Made by a program: the position numbers and the translations under genes | The notes under the pieces: generated by a model | The model's input: the letters and a program-made list of their open reading frames with translations, nothing else | Databases searched by the model: none | What the model was told of the DNA's origin: nothing | Source: an uncultured Verrucomicrobiota bacterium | Lineage (GTDB): Bacteria; Verrucomicrobiota; Verrucomicrobiia; Verrucomicrobiales; Verrucomicrobiaceae | DNA length: 64,000 bases | Assembly: GCA_903848465.1 (NCBI GenBank) | Contig: CAINGK010000153.1 | Location: 57,162 to 121,161 of the forward strand | Direction: 5' to 3' | Shown here: positions 41,213-49,684 of the stretch, piece after piece | Layout of the letters: each line of letters starts with the position of its first letter | Numbering within the stretch: position 1 is the first letter of the stretch

Positions 41213-42148
41213 ATGACTTGTACTTCAACAACCACTCTCCCTCTCACCGAGGCGTATCAGGCGTTTCTGGACCAGGTCACCGAGGCCGGACTGCTCGTTC
41301 CGCTCGGCGTGCGTGGCGTCTATGGTTACAACGGGGTGTTTGACGGGGTGCTGCAAAGCTTTGACCGCCTTGTTACACGACGTGCGGCGCACTTTCAGGC
41401 GGACATCATGCGCCTGCCCGGCGTACTGAGCCGCGAGCATTATTTGAAGACGAGCCACATCGAAAACTTCCCGGATCTGATGGGCTCCGTACACAGCTTC
41501 ATGGGGCGTGAACGTGAGCATGTGGGCATGCTGACGAAGCGCGAAAACGGCGAAGAATGGACGCAGGATCTCGCGCCGAGCGCACTGATGCTGTCGCCTG
41601 CCTGCTGCTATCCTTTGTACCCCACGCTGACCGGTACGCTGACGAGTGCCGGCAAGACGGTGGATTTGCTTTCGCAGGTGTTCCGGCATGAGCCGTCGAT
41701 CGATCCGTGTCGCCTGCAGATTTTCCGCCAGCGCGAGTTCGTCCGCGTCGGCACTGCTGAGCAGGCGCTGGAACACCGCAAGCAATGGCTCGAACTGGGC
41801 AGAGATATTTTAGGCGAGGTCGGCCTCGGAGTGGAGATCGTGCTGGCCAATGATCCGTTCTTTGGGCGTGGCGGACGAGTGATGGCGGCATCGCAGAAGG
41901 ATCAGGACTTGAAGCATGAGTTCACTTTTGCGGTGGCATCCGATCAGAAGCCGACGGCGATTGCCTCGACGAATTGTCACATGGATTACTTCGGCAAAGG
42001 CTTCGACATCAAGATGCCAGACGGTGAGGCCGCGCATTCGGCATGCATCGGGTTTGGACTGGAACGCATCACACTGGCCTTGTTCAAGCACCATGGATTT
42101 GATCCCGACCGTTGGCCGTATGAGGTGAAGAACGCCCTGGAACTATGA
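41213..42148 (+). CDS. Amino acid:[carrier protein] ligase (class II aaRS-like)
   Basis: A 311-residue protein lacking the tRNA-binding arm of seryl-tRNA synthetase. Class II motif 2 is FRQREFVRVGTAEQ and motif 3 ACIGFGLERITLALF. Zinc-ligand-like Cys are present in SPACCYPLYP and STNCHMD, as in atypical SerRS. These marks fit the amino acid:[carrier protein] ligases first known from Bradyrhizobium, which activate an amino acid with ATP and load it on a phosphopantetheine carrier protein instead of tRNA. The ACP two genes upstream is the natural acceptor. The amino acid (Gly, Ala or other) cannot be read from sequence. Confidence 0.88.
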   Translation: MTCTSTTTLPLTEAYQAFLDQVTEAGLLVPLGVRGVYGYNGVFDGVLQSFDRLVTRRAAHFQADIMRLPGVLSREHYLKTSHIENFPDLMGSVHSFMGREREHVGMLTKRENGEEWTQDLAPSALMLSPACCYPLYPTLTGTLTSAGKTVDLLSQVFRHEPSIDPCRLQIFRQREFVRVGTAEQALEHRKQWLELGRDILGEVGLGVEIVLANDPFFGRGGRVMAASQKDQDLKHEFTFAVASDQKPTAIASTNCHMDYFGKGFDIKMPDGEAAHSACIGFGLERITLALFKHHGFDPDRWPYEVKNALEL

Positions 42149-43122
42149 GCCGGCCGTTTCCAGCGCTTGATCCGCAAACATACGTGCGTCATCGCCTGCA
42201 CACGCAGGAGCGCGAGTGGGCGGAGACGAACTGCTACGTCGATGTGTGGATCGAAGTGCTGCATGCCAAAGGGCTGGAACCGATAGCGGCCCTGCCGTTC
42301 ACGCTGAGCATCGACTTCGAGGGTGATCAGTGGACCTTTTTCAAATACCAACTGGCGGACTTGTATGATCTCTATGCGCTGGATGCGCAGGAGCTGGCCA
42401 TCTACCGGCCGCTGACGGCTCACATTGAGGAGCAATTGTCGCTGGGACGGACACTGCTCGTGGAGCTGGATTCATTTTATCTGCCCGATACCGCTGGCAG
42501 TGCCTATCAGCTTGAGCATGTCAAAACGACCGTCGCTATCGCGGAGATTGATGTGGAACAGCAGCGCCTGGGCTATTTCCATGCGCAGGGTTACTATCAG
42601 CTTCAAGGTGATGACTTCGTGAATGTGTTTCATCTGCGCGGAGAAAAGAACCCCGCCATTCTGCCGCCGTACTGCGAGATCGTGAAGAATGCCGCTATGC
42701 GGCCGCTGCAAGGTGAGGCGCTGCTGAAGGCATCGCTGGTCCTGCTCCAGCGCCAGCTCCAGCGATTGCCCGTAGAAAATCCGTTTTTGAAATTCCGCGC
42801 TCGCTTTGAGGCCGACATGCAGTGGCTCATCAATGAACCGATCGCCACGTTTCATCAGTACTCCTTTGCCACGCTGCGCCAGTTTGGTTCCTGCTATGAA
42901 CTTGCCGGGACTTACCTGAAATGGCTGCAAAGCCAGGGAGTGAGCGGGCTGGATGGTGCCATCGAGTCGATTCTTCGACTGTCCACGGGTGCGAAGACGC
43001 TGCAGTTCCAACTGGCACGCGCGATGGCGCGAAAGAAGGCGATTGATTTCACACCGGTCGATCAAATGGCGGAGCATTGGACCCTGGCAATGCAGCAACT
43101 GAAGGCCGCGTTCCTCGCATAA
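42145..43122 (+). CDS. DUF1839 family protein
   Basis: A 325-residue protein overlapping the ligase stop by ATGA at 42145. The family start is exact: YVRHRLHTQEREWAETNCYVDVWIEVLHAKGL, then FTLSIDFEGDQWTFFKYQLADLYDLYAL and LLVELDSFYLPDTAGSAYQ. DUF1839 looks like a papain/transglutaminase-type or acyltransferase-like fold with Cys in ETNCYVD and a later His, but I infer that only from the residues. In the cluster it is the best candidate to move the amino acid from the carrier protein. Confidence 0.82.
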   Translation: MSRPFPALDPQTYVRHRLHTQEREWAETNCYVDVWIEVLHAKGLEPIAALPFTLSIDFEGDQWTFFKYQLADLYDLYALDAQELAIYRPLTAHIEEQLSLGRTLLVELDSFYLPDTAGSAYQLEHVKTTVAIAEIDVEQQRLGYFHAQGYYQLQGDDFVNVFHLRGEKNPAILPPYCEIVKNAAMRPLQGEALLKASLVLLQRQLQRLPVENPFLKFRARFEADMQWLINEPIATFHQYSFATLRQFGSCYELAGTYLKWLQSQGVSGLDGAIESILRLSTGAKTLQFQLARAMARKKAIDFTPVDQMAEHWTLAMQQLKAAFLA

Positions 43123-43128
43123 ACCATC

Positions 43129-45627
43129 ATGAAAGACCACGTTCACTTGGCACCGTGGACATGCTGTGCGCAGGCTCCTGGAGCCAGTGCTGAACCGGCG
43201 GCGGTGCAGGGGGACTGGTTTGCTGCCGAGGTGCCCGGAACGGTGGCTGCGGCCTTGCGTGCGAGAGGCCAGTGGAATCATCAAAATCCACCGGATGTCG
43301 ATGCGCAGGACTGGTGGTACCGCACCACGTTTGCTGCGGCAGAGTGCACCGCCGGCGAATCCTATGCTTTGTGCTTTGATGGGCTCGCATCCCTTGCGGA
43401 TGTGTGGCTTAACGGCGAGCTCATTCTCAGCTCCGACAACATGTTCCGCAGCTATCGCGTGGATGTGGCGAAAGTCCTGCGAGATGAAAATGAGCTGGTG
43501 ATCCGCTTTCGTTCACTCACAGCGGACTTGAAGAAGAAACGGCCGCGTCCGCGCTGGAAAACCAATCTGGTGAACAACCAGCAACTGCGCTGGCTGCGCA
43601 CGAGCCTGCTGGGGCGCATTCCTGGCTGGTCGCCGCCAGTGCCAGCGGTGGGACCGTGGCGCGCGGTGAGACTGGAGCGTGCTGCTGTGTTGCTGACGGA
43701 CATTGAAAAGACGGCTTTGCTGGTGGGAGACGAAGGCGTTGTTAGCTTTCGTGCCACCGTGGCCTCGGCGCAGAAGATCGTTTCGGCACGGTTGTGCATC
43801 GGTGAGCATTCCGTTGGGCTTGAATGCGAGGATGATGTTTTGCGTGGTGAGTTGCGAATTAAAAATCCGGAACTGTGGTGGCCGCATACCCATGGCATGC
43901 CGACGCTGCATGCTGGCAAGGTGCTTATCGAGACCGCTGCGGGTCAGCATGAGTTTCCGCTGGAGGGGACGGGCTTCCGCCGAATTGAGGTGAGCAACGA
44001 TCCTGGGTTTGCGATTCAGGTGAACGGAGAGCGTGTTTACTGCCGTGGTGCGTGCTGGACGACGAACGACATTTTTACTCTCGGTGGGACTGAGGATTCG
44101 CTGCGGCGTGATCTCACGCTCGCGCGTGATGCGGGAATGAACATGCTGCGCATCGGCGGCACGATGGCCTATGAGAGTGATGCGTTCTATCGGTTGTGCG
44201 ATGAACTGGGCATCCTTATCTGGCAGGACTTCATGTTCGCCAACATGGACTATCCCGTGGAGGACGCTGCATTCGCTGAGAACATCACGATAGAAGCCAA
44301 GCAGCAGCTTGGCCGTCTCGCGCAGCATCCCTGCGTGGCGGTGTACTGTGGCAACAGTGAGATCGAACAGCAGGCGGCAATGCTGGGCATGGCGCGTGAA
44401 CTTTGGCGCAATCGCTGGTTTGGTGAGCAGTTGCCAGCGCTGTGCAGTGTGCGTCATCCCGGCACGGCTTATGTGCCGTCATCGCCGAGTGGCGGTGTGC
44501 TGCCGTTTCATACGCGGACGGGCGTCACGCATTACTATGGCATTGGTGCGTATTTGCGCTCTCTGCGCGAGCTGCGGCAGGCGGATGTGAAATTTACCAG
44601 CGAGTGCCTGGGCTTTGCGAATATCCCGGAGCCGGAGGCCATTGACGAGATCATGGGTGGTCTGATGCTGGTGATGCACCACCCGCGCTGGAAGCAGCGC
44701 GTGCCGCGTGACACGGGTGCCGGATGGGACTTTGAAGACGTGCGCGATCATTACCTGCGGGAGTTGTTCAATGTCGATCCGGTGACGTTGCGCTCGTTCG
44801 ACATGCCGCGATATTTGGAACTGAGCCGCGTGGCATCAGGCGAGATGATGGCACGAACCTTCGCGGAGTGGCGCAGCGGGCACAGTCGCAACGCTGGTGC
44901 GCTGGTGTGGTTCTACAAGGATCTGTGGCCCGCAGCGGGCTGGGGCATCGTGGACAGCACAGGCACCCCAAAGGCTGCGTACTATCAGCTCAAGCGCCTG
45001 TGGCAGACGCGGCAACTGACGATGACCGATGAAGGTCTGGATGGGTTGCATCTGCATCTTTGCAATGAAACCACCGAGTCGATTGAGGGCTTTGTTGAAG
45101 TGCAGTTGCTGCGTGAGCCGAATGTCAGCGTCGCGTGTCATGAGATCGCGCTGAAGGTGGGGCCGCGCTCGCTGGAGACGCGCAGTGTGGATGAAATTCT
45201 CGGATCGTTTTATGACGTGAATTACGCGTATCGATTTGGGCCGCAGTCGCATCATGTGGTGATCGCGACCTGGTTCAGTGCGGAGCGTGAGGTCATCAGT
45301 GAGTCGTTTCATCTCACCCGCGCACGTGATCCGGTGGCGCAGCCTTTGTCGGCGGAGATGCTGAGTGCCAGGGCGGACGCATTGGGAGATGGGCGCTATC
45401 GCGTCACGCTTAAGAGCGACCGGTTTCTGCACAGCGTGCGTTTATCGGCCAAGGGGTTCCTGCCTGACGACAACTACTTTCACCTCGCGCCAGACCGGCT
45501 CAAAGCAGTCGTCTTTGCGCCGTGTGCCGGAAAAAGCGGTGTGCTTGGAGCGTATGTAGAGGCCCTGAATGTGACGGGCGAAATCGCGGTGGAACTGAAA
45601 AGCGCATCCCTAAAAAACCCATCATGA
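43129..45627 (+). CDS. GH2 beta-mannosidase-like enzyme
   Basis: An 832-residue protein with the GH2 order: jelly-roll N-terminal domain (DWWYRTTFAA...CFDGLASLADVWLNGELI), immunoglobulin domain, TIM barrel, further beta domains. Catalytic acid/base Glu411 in VYCGNSEIEQQ and nucleophile Glu492 in KFTSECLGFANIPE match GH2 mannosidases and glucosaminidases. No signal peptide is seen, so it acts in the cytoplasm, which is notable. Placed 6 bases after DUF1839 and overlapping the next gene by ATGA (45624). Confidence 0.88.
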   Translation: MKDHVHLAPWTCCAQAPGASAEPAAVQGDWFAAEVPGTVAAALRARGQWNHQNPPDVDAQDWWYRTTFAAAECTAGESYALCFDGLASLADVWLNGELILSSDNMFRSYRVDVAKVLRDENELVIRFRSLTADLKKKRPRPRWKTNLVNNQQLRWLRTSLLGRIPGWSPPVPAVGPWRAVRLERAAVLLTDIEKTALLVGDEGVVSFRATVASAQKIVSARLCIGEHSVGLECEDDVLRGELRIKNPELWWPHTHGMPTLHAGKVLIETAAGQHEFPLEGTGFRRIEVSNDPGFAIQVNGERVYCRGACWTTNDIFTLGGTEDSLRRDLTLARDAGMNMLRIGGTMAYESDAFYRLCDELGILIWQDFMFANMDYPVEDAAFAENITIEAKQQLGRLAQHPCVAVYCGNSEIEQQAAMLGMARELWRNRWFGEQLPALCSVRHPGTAYVPSSPSGGVLPFHTRTGVTHYYGIGAYLRSLRELRQADVKFTSECLGFANIPEPEAIDEIMGGLMLVMHHPRWKQRVPRDTGAGWDFEDVRDHYLRELFNVDPVTLRSFDMPRYLELSRVASGEMMARTFAEWRSGHSRNAGALVWFYKDLWPAAGWGIVDSTGTPKAAYYQLKRLWQTRQLTMTDEGLDGLHLHLCNETTESIEGFVEVQLLREPNVSVACHEIALKVGPRSLETRSVDEILGSFYDVNYAYRFGPQSHHVVIATWFSAEREVISESFHLTRARDPVAQPLSAEMLSARADALGDGRYRVTLKSDRFLHSVRLSAKGFLPDDNYFHLAPDRLKAVVFAPCAGKSGVLGAYVEALNVTGEIAVELKSASLKNPS

Positions 45628-47525
45628 CATCCTCCTGCGCCGAGCTTCAAACGCTCGCGCCTGATGACGCTTCGTGTGTTGATCAGGTCGAGCGCACCGC
45701 GTTCTATTTGGAGAGCGGCGGGCAGTCGTTGTTCGCGTGGCTGCACTGCTCCACGGGCGGCGTGGCTGAGCATGGGGTGTTGATCTGTGCGCCACTCGGA
45801 CACGAGCAAGTGCATTCACATCGTACGCTGCGTCATCTCGCAGACAAGCTCGCTGAGCAGGGTTTTGCAGTGATGCGGTTTGACTATCACGGCACCGGCG
45901 ATTCCGACGGCACGGAATACGATCCGCAACGACTGGCCACGTGGCAGGCGAATGTGAACGATGCGGTGGAGTGGTTGCGTGGCAGTGCGGGTTGCCGGAA
46001 GATCAGTCTCGTGGGATTGCGCCTGGGGGCCACGCTTGCGGCGCTGTACGCGGAGCAGCACGAGGTGGAGAGCCTGGTGTTGTGGGCACCCATTGGGAAA
46101 GGTCGGCGTTATGTGCGTGAGCTTACCGCTTTGAGTCAGACCGCGCAGCATGCTGCGGGTGAAGCCGCCGCAGGGATTGAGGCCGTGGGCTTTGTCTATG
46201 CGCATGAGACGGTCGCCGAACTCGCGCAGATTGATCTGCTGTCGCGTTCGATGAGCTGCAAGCAGGTGTTGATCGCATCGAACGCAAACGCGCCGGGTGA
46301 TTCGTTGTTGTTGGATCATCTGTCGAAGCAGGGCGTGGCAGTGGAATCCATGGCGCTATCTGGCTACGAAGGAATGATGGCCGAACCGCATGACACCGAG
46401 GTGCCGCACGCGGCGGTCCAGAGCATTGCGGACTGGATGAAAGCGAAGGCACAGCCTGTAGTAGCGGCAAGACATTCAGCTCCCTTTGATGGTGCAACAT
46501 CAATGCTGACCTGTAGTTCGGTGCCGGTGCGCGAAAGCATGCATCGTATCAGCAAAGCACCGGATTTATTCGGCATCATGACGGAACCGATTGGGCCTTC
46601 GACGTCTCTCCCGTGGATCGTCATGCTCAATGCGGGCGCGGCGTACCGCATAGGTCCTGGACGTCTCCATGTGCCAATGGCGCGGCAGCTTGCGGCGGTC
46701 GGTTATCCCTGCCTGCGAATCGACATCAACGGCATCGGCGACAGCGTGACCGCTGACCTCGAAACAGAAAACGACGCCTACGCCGCGACCGCCTTCCGCG
46801 ATGTGAGCCTGGTGTGCGATTATCTGCACGCGCTGCGGCCCGGTCACCCCATCGTGCTGATGGGCCTTTGCTCCGGTGCCTACGTGGCCTTTCAGTCGGC
46901 GGCGCAACTGCCGCATCCCGCCATCATCGAGAGCATCCTCATCAACCCCCTCGTCTTTTTCTGGAAGGAGGGCATGATCATCAATGAAACCAACACCGAG
47001 CAACTCGTGGCCTGGCGTGAATACTGGAACGCCATCTTTCAATGGAGCCACTGGAAGAATCTGCTCACCGGCAAGACGCGTGCAGGGTTTGTCGGCTCAC
47101 TGAAACGATTCGCAGGCCATTTGATGCCGCGTTTCCTGAAGTCGGGCAAACCTGCTGCGCCGAGTGCGAAGTCCGCACCGCAGAGCGGCTTCGGGCATCC
47201 TGCCCGCCAAGATCTGCCGGGAGATTTGAACCGTGTCGTCACTGCTTCGCGTACGCTGGCCATCTTTGTTTCCGACAACGATCCGGGATATTTCCTGCTG
47301 ATGTATCAGGCGCGCCGCAAAGCCACGCAGTTGATGAAGCAGGACAAGCTGAAGTGCCACTTCATTCCCAACGCGGACCACACCTTCTCCACCGCCCAGG
47401 CACGCCAAACTTTTTATCAATCGCTCACGGACTACCTGCATCAGCGCTTTGGTTCTGGGGTGATCCAGGAACGGGAGCAGAAAGAGGGATTTGCGCTGCG
47501 GGCCTTCCAAAACAAGAGGGCATAA
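45624..47525 (+). CDS. Tandem alpha/beta-hydrolase protein, exosortase-associated type
   Basis: A 633-residue protein from ATG 45624, overlapping the GH2 stop. It holds two alpha/beta-hydrolase domains. Domain 1 (about 20-290) has FDYHGTGDSDG and the elbow VGLRLGATLAAL, where the nucleophile position is Arg133. Domain 2 (about 310-600) has RIDINGIGDS and MGLCSGAYVAF with Cys416, and the final His in NADHTFS. GLRLG and GLC.G elbows are those of the two exosortase-A-associated hydrolases, usually two separate genes. Here they are fused. No exosortase is near, but EPS genes follow 3 kb downstream. Confidence 0.82.
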   Translation: MTSSCAELQTLAPDDASCVDQVERTAFYLESGGQSLFAWLHCSTGGVAEHGVLICAPLGHEQVHSHRTLRHLADKLAEQGFAVMRFDYHGTGDSDGTEYDPQRLATWQANVNDAVEWLRGSAGCRKISLVGLRLGATLAALYAEQHEVESLVLWAPIGKGRRYVRELTALSQTAQHAAGEAAAGIEAVGFVYAHETVAELAQIDLLSRSMSCKQVLIASNANAPGDSLLLDHLSKQGVAVESMALSGYEGMMAEPHDTEVPHAAVQSIADWMKAKAQPVVAARHSAPFDGATSMLTCSSVPVRESMHRISKAPDLFGIMTEPIGPSTSLPWIVMLNAGAAYRIGPGRLHVPMARQLAAVGYPCLRIDINGIGDSVTADLETENDAYAATAFRDVSLVCDYLHALRPGHPIVLMGLCSGAYVAFQSAAQLPHPAIIESILINPLVFFWKEGMIINETNTEQLVAWREYWNAIFQWSHWKNLLTGKTRAGFVGSLKRFAGHLMPRFLKSGKPAAPSAKSAPQSGFGHPARQDLPGDLNRVVTASRTLAIFVSDNDPGYFLLMYQARRKATQLMKQDKLKCHFIPNADHTFSTAQARQTFYQSLTDYLHQRFGSGVIQEREQKEGFALRAFQNKRA

Positions 47526-47575
47526 GGTCAATTCCTGCCGCTTGTGTTATTTCTGGTTTCCGTTAATATCCTGCC

Positions 47576-47634
47576 GTGATTCGCAGTTTCTCATGTGAGG
47601 AGACAGAAAAATCGAGATTGTCGATTACCACTAG
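47576..47634 (+). pseudogene. HigB toxin deletion scar
   Basis: Starting at GTG 47576 the sequence encodes IRSFSCEETEK, a normal HigB/RelE-type N-terminus. Twelve codons later another frame encodes EIVDYH and a stop at 47632-47634, the common HigB C-terminus. All the middle (about 70 codons of the usual 90) is missing and the two ends are out of frame. It lies 6 bases before higA, exactly where higB belongs. The toxin is therefore lost. Confidence 0.7.
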
Positions 47635-47640
47635 ACCCCC

Positions 47641-47937
47641 ATGAAACGCCTGAAAAACATCCATCCCGGTGAAGTGCTCCGGGAAGATTTCCTGAAGCCG
47701 CTCGGCATCAGCCAGTATCGGCTCGCCATCGCCTGCTCCCTGCCGCACAGCCGCATCACTGACATCATCAAAGGTCGGCGCGGCATCTCTGCGGACACCG
47801 CCCTGCGTCTGGCTCGCGCATTCGGCACTTCGGCAGACCTATGGCTTGGGCTGCAACGCGACTTCGACGTGGAGGAAGCCAGCCGGGTGAATGGAAAGAG
47901 CTACAAAAGCATTCCCTTGCTGGCGCACGCGGCGTAA
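47641..47937 (+). CDS. higA: HigA-family antitoxin
   Basis: A 98-residue helix-turn-helix protein of the HigA addiction-module family: NIHPGEVLREDFLKPLGISQYRLAIACSLPHSRITDIIKGRRGISADTALRLARAFGTSADLWLGLQ. Length and motif are complete. It is normally the second gene of higBA and represses its own operon through DNA binding. Here the toxin gene is reduced to a 59-base scar (47576-47634), so higA is an orphan. It may still repress chromosomal sites. Confidence 0.92.
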   Translation: MKRLKNIHPGEVLREDFLKPLGISQYRLAIACSLPHSRITDIIKGRRGISADTALRLARAFGTSADLWLGLQRDFDVEEASRVNGKSYKSIPLLAHAA

Positions 47938-48037
47938 AGAGGGGATTGTTAGGTGCTGACGAATCGAACAGCGTGGCATGGCGCACGGATTGAATTGGAG
48001 ACCTTGCTTATCGCATATCGACCTGATATGATTGGAC

Positions 48038-48818
48038 ATGAGAGTTTTCAGGTATTTTGCTTCAGAAAGCGGGCTGTTAAGCTTAACAAACAAAACGCTT
48101 CTTTGGAAAGACGCCCGAAGTTTCAATGACCCTTTTGAACTACGGCCCCAAGTCCCTAATTCACTAGCAGGTGTGCTGAAATACGCAGAATCTCCTAGCA
48201 CGACACTAACGGATGGTGACCGAGCAGAATTAAAGAAGGCACTTCCGACAGATTCAGGGGGGGTGGAATCACGCATGCGATCAAGTAGTTGAAGCCGTTC
48301 GAAATAGCGCGGCTGAGGGTCTTGCAGAGAACAGCAGATTGCTCTGCTGCTCACTAGTCAATGATTCAATTCTCATGTGGTCTCATTATGCGGACAAGCA
48401 CCAAGGCATTGTGGTTGAATTTGATACGGATCAACTGTTAGATGGAATACTTTTTCATCACGTGGTTTGTGAAGTGAATTATCGAACAAATCGAGTTTCA
48501 TTTTCCTTCGAGCATATCCTCAATGAGTTTCCTCTTCGGGCTGCTATGGACGAGAGCATGAAGACGAAATCCATCAATTGGAGCTATGAAAAAGAAGTGC
48601 GAATTATACTGCACTCAACTGACTTTACAGAAATGAATCCTATAGAGGTGCCCTTCAATCCCATTTGCGTTAGGCGCATTATTTCGGGGGTAAATGCCTC
48701 AAAGAAAACCCAAGAAGGAATCGCCTCGCTCATGAGGGAGCAAGCTTATTCACATGTCAATTTGGGAAAAGCGGAGATTCACCCAACAGATTACAAACTT
48801 GTTGTCGGTAAGTTTTAA
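48038..48818 (+). pseudogene. DUF2971 gene with a frameshift at a G7 tract
   Basis: Reading from ATG 48038 gives RVFRYFASESGLLSLTNKTLLWKDARSFNDPFE, the DUF2971 N-terminus, and stops at 48290. From the other side of the G7 run (48257-48263) the +1 frame gives WNHACDQVVEAVRNSAAEG, LLCCSLVNDSILMWSHYADKHQG and continues to 48818 (KLVVGKF). Removing one G joins both into one protein of about 260 residues, the family's size. DUF2971 function is unknown; members are common in mobile islands. Base composition is AT-richer than the neighbours. The defect may be real decay, a phase-variable switch or a base-calling error. Confidence 0.8.
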
Positions 48819-48874
48819 TTTTTGTGGTGCCTAACTTTTCTCTGCGTGGAGCCAGCAGCGCTTTGATCATGCTG

Positions 48875-49432
48875 TCAGACGGCTTGAAATCCCGATGCCT
48901 CGTAGGCGTAGAAAGACCAAGTGATTTCATGTCCCGAAAGCTGGCCGAAAACAACTAGGGCACGGCGCAGGGTGGCGAAGTCGCTAAAAATGTCCGCCTC
49001 ACGCACGATTTTTGTATAGCGATCAAGGTACATGCCACGTAACTCATCAGTCTGTGGGTAGGTGATGAGGACCTTCAGCGACGCGTTGAAGAGCTGGAGC
49101 TTGTTCATCTCGACTTCGGTTCCAGCAAGCACGTGCTCGTGTTCCACTGCGATGCTGAGACATTTGGCATGGATGGCCGAATCCCCGAAATGGTCACTGT
49201 CCCGCTCGGCGTAAAAAACGGAGTCCAGATAGTAGTAGTCAGCGTTATATACGGAAATTTTGAGTGCTTTGGCGATCTCTGGGAAAATAAAGTCAAGCAT
49301 CAGAGCTGTGTAGTCACGTCTTTTGTCCCAGAGGCTGACGATCTGAGAATCAAAAGGCGTTACTGACTTGAGAAAAGCGTCTTTGAATTGAAGGGGGGTG
49401 AAGCGTGTCATTGTCCGGTTACTTTGTGCCAT
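48875..49432 (-). CDS. Hypothetical protein in the tRNA-adjacent islet
   Basis: A 185-residue protein from ATG 49432 (or ATG 49411, MTRFTPLQFKDAFLKS). Mixed alpha/beta with many aromatic residues (YNADYYYLDSVFYAERDSDHFGDSAIHAKC, EITWSFYAYEA). No signal, membrane span or known motif. Less GC-rich than the neighbouring genes, and next to the tRNA-fMet 3' end, so probably acquired. It resembles the style of small anti-phage or immunity-type proteins but I do not recognise it. Confidence 0.5.
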   Translation of the reverse strand: MAQSNRTMTRFTPLQFKDAFLKSVTPFDSQIVSLWDKRRDYTALMLDFIFPEIAKALKISVYNADYYYLDSVFYAERDSDHFGDSAIHAKCLSIAVEHEHVLAGTEVEMNKLQLFNASLKVLITYPQTDELRGMYLDRYTKIVREADIFSDFATLRRALVVFGQLSGHEITWSFYAYEASGFQAV

Positions 49433-49454
49433 TTAGACCATTGTCCAGATCCAC

Positions 49455-49491
49455 AAAAAACCCTTGCAACTCACTGAGCTACAGGGGTTTT
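49455..49491 (-). terminator. Intrinsic terminator of the tRNA-fMet gene
   Basis: On the minus strand AAAACCCC-TGTAGCTC-AGT-GAGTTGCA-GGGTTTT folds into a long stem (one unpaired A), ending in a T6 run at 49455-49460. It begins 5 bases after the tRNA CCA end. Confidence 0.85.
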
Positions 49492-49495
49492 AAAT

Positions 49496-49572
<77 letters not shown>

Positions 49573-49684
49573 ATTTGATGGGAGATCAGGATCGGCGGTC
49601 TGGAAGGATTGGCAACCTGTTTTTCGAATACTTCACAGCTTGAGTTGCAACATCGCCTGCGGCTTCTCGTTTGCTGCTTCCCGC

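Noticed and set aside
43513..44457. A 314-codon minus-strand frame within the GH2 gene
   Set aside because: Antisense to the catalytic barrel; no signal or domain.
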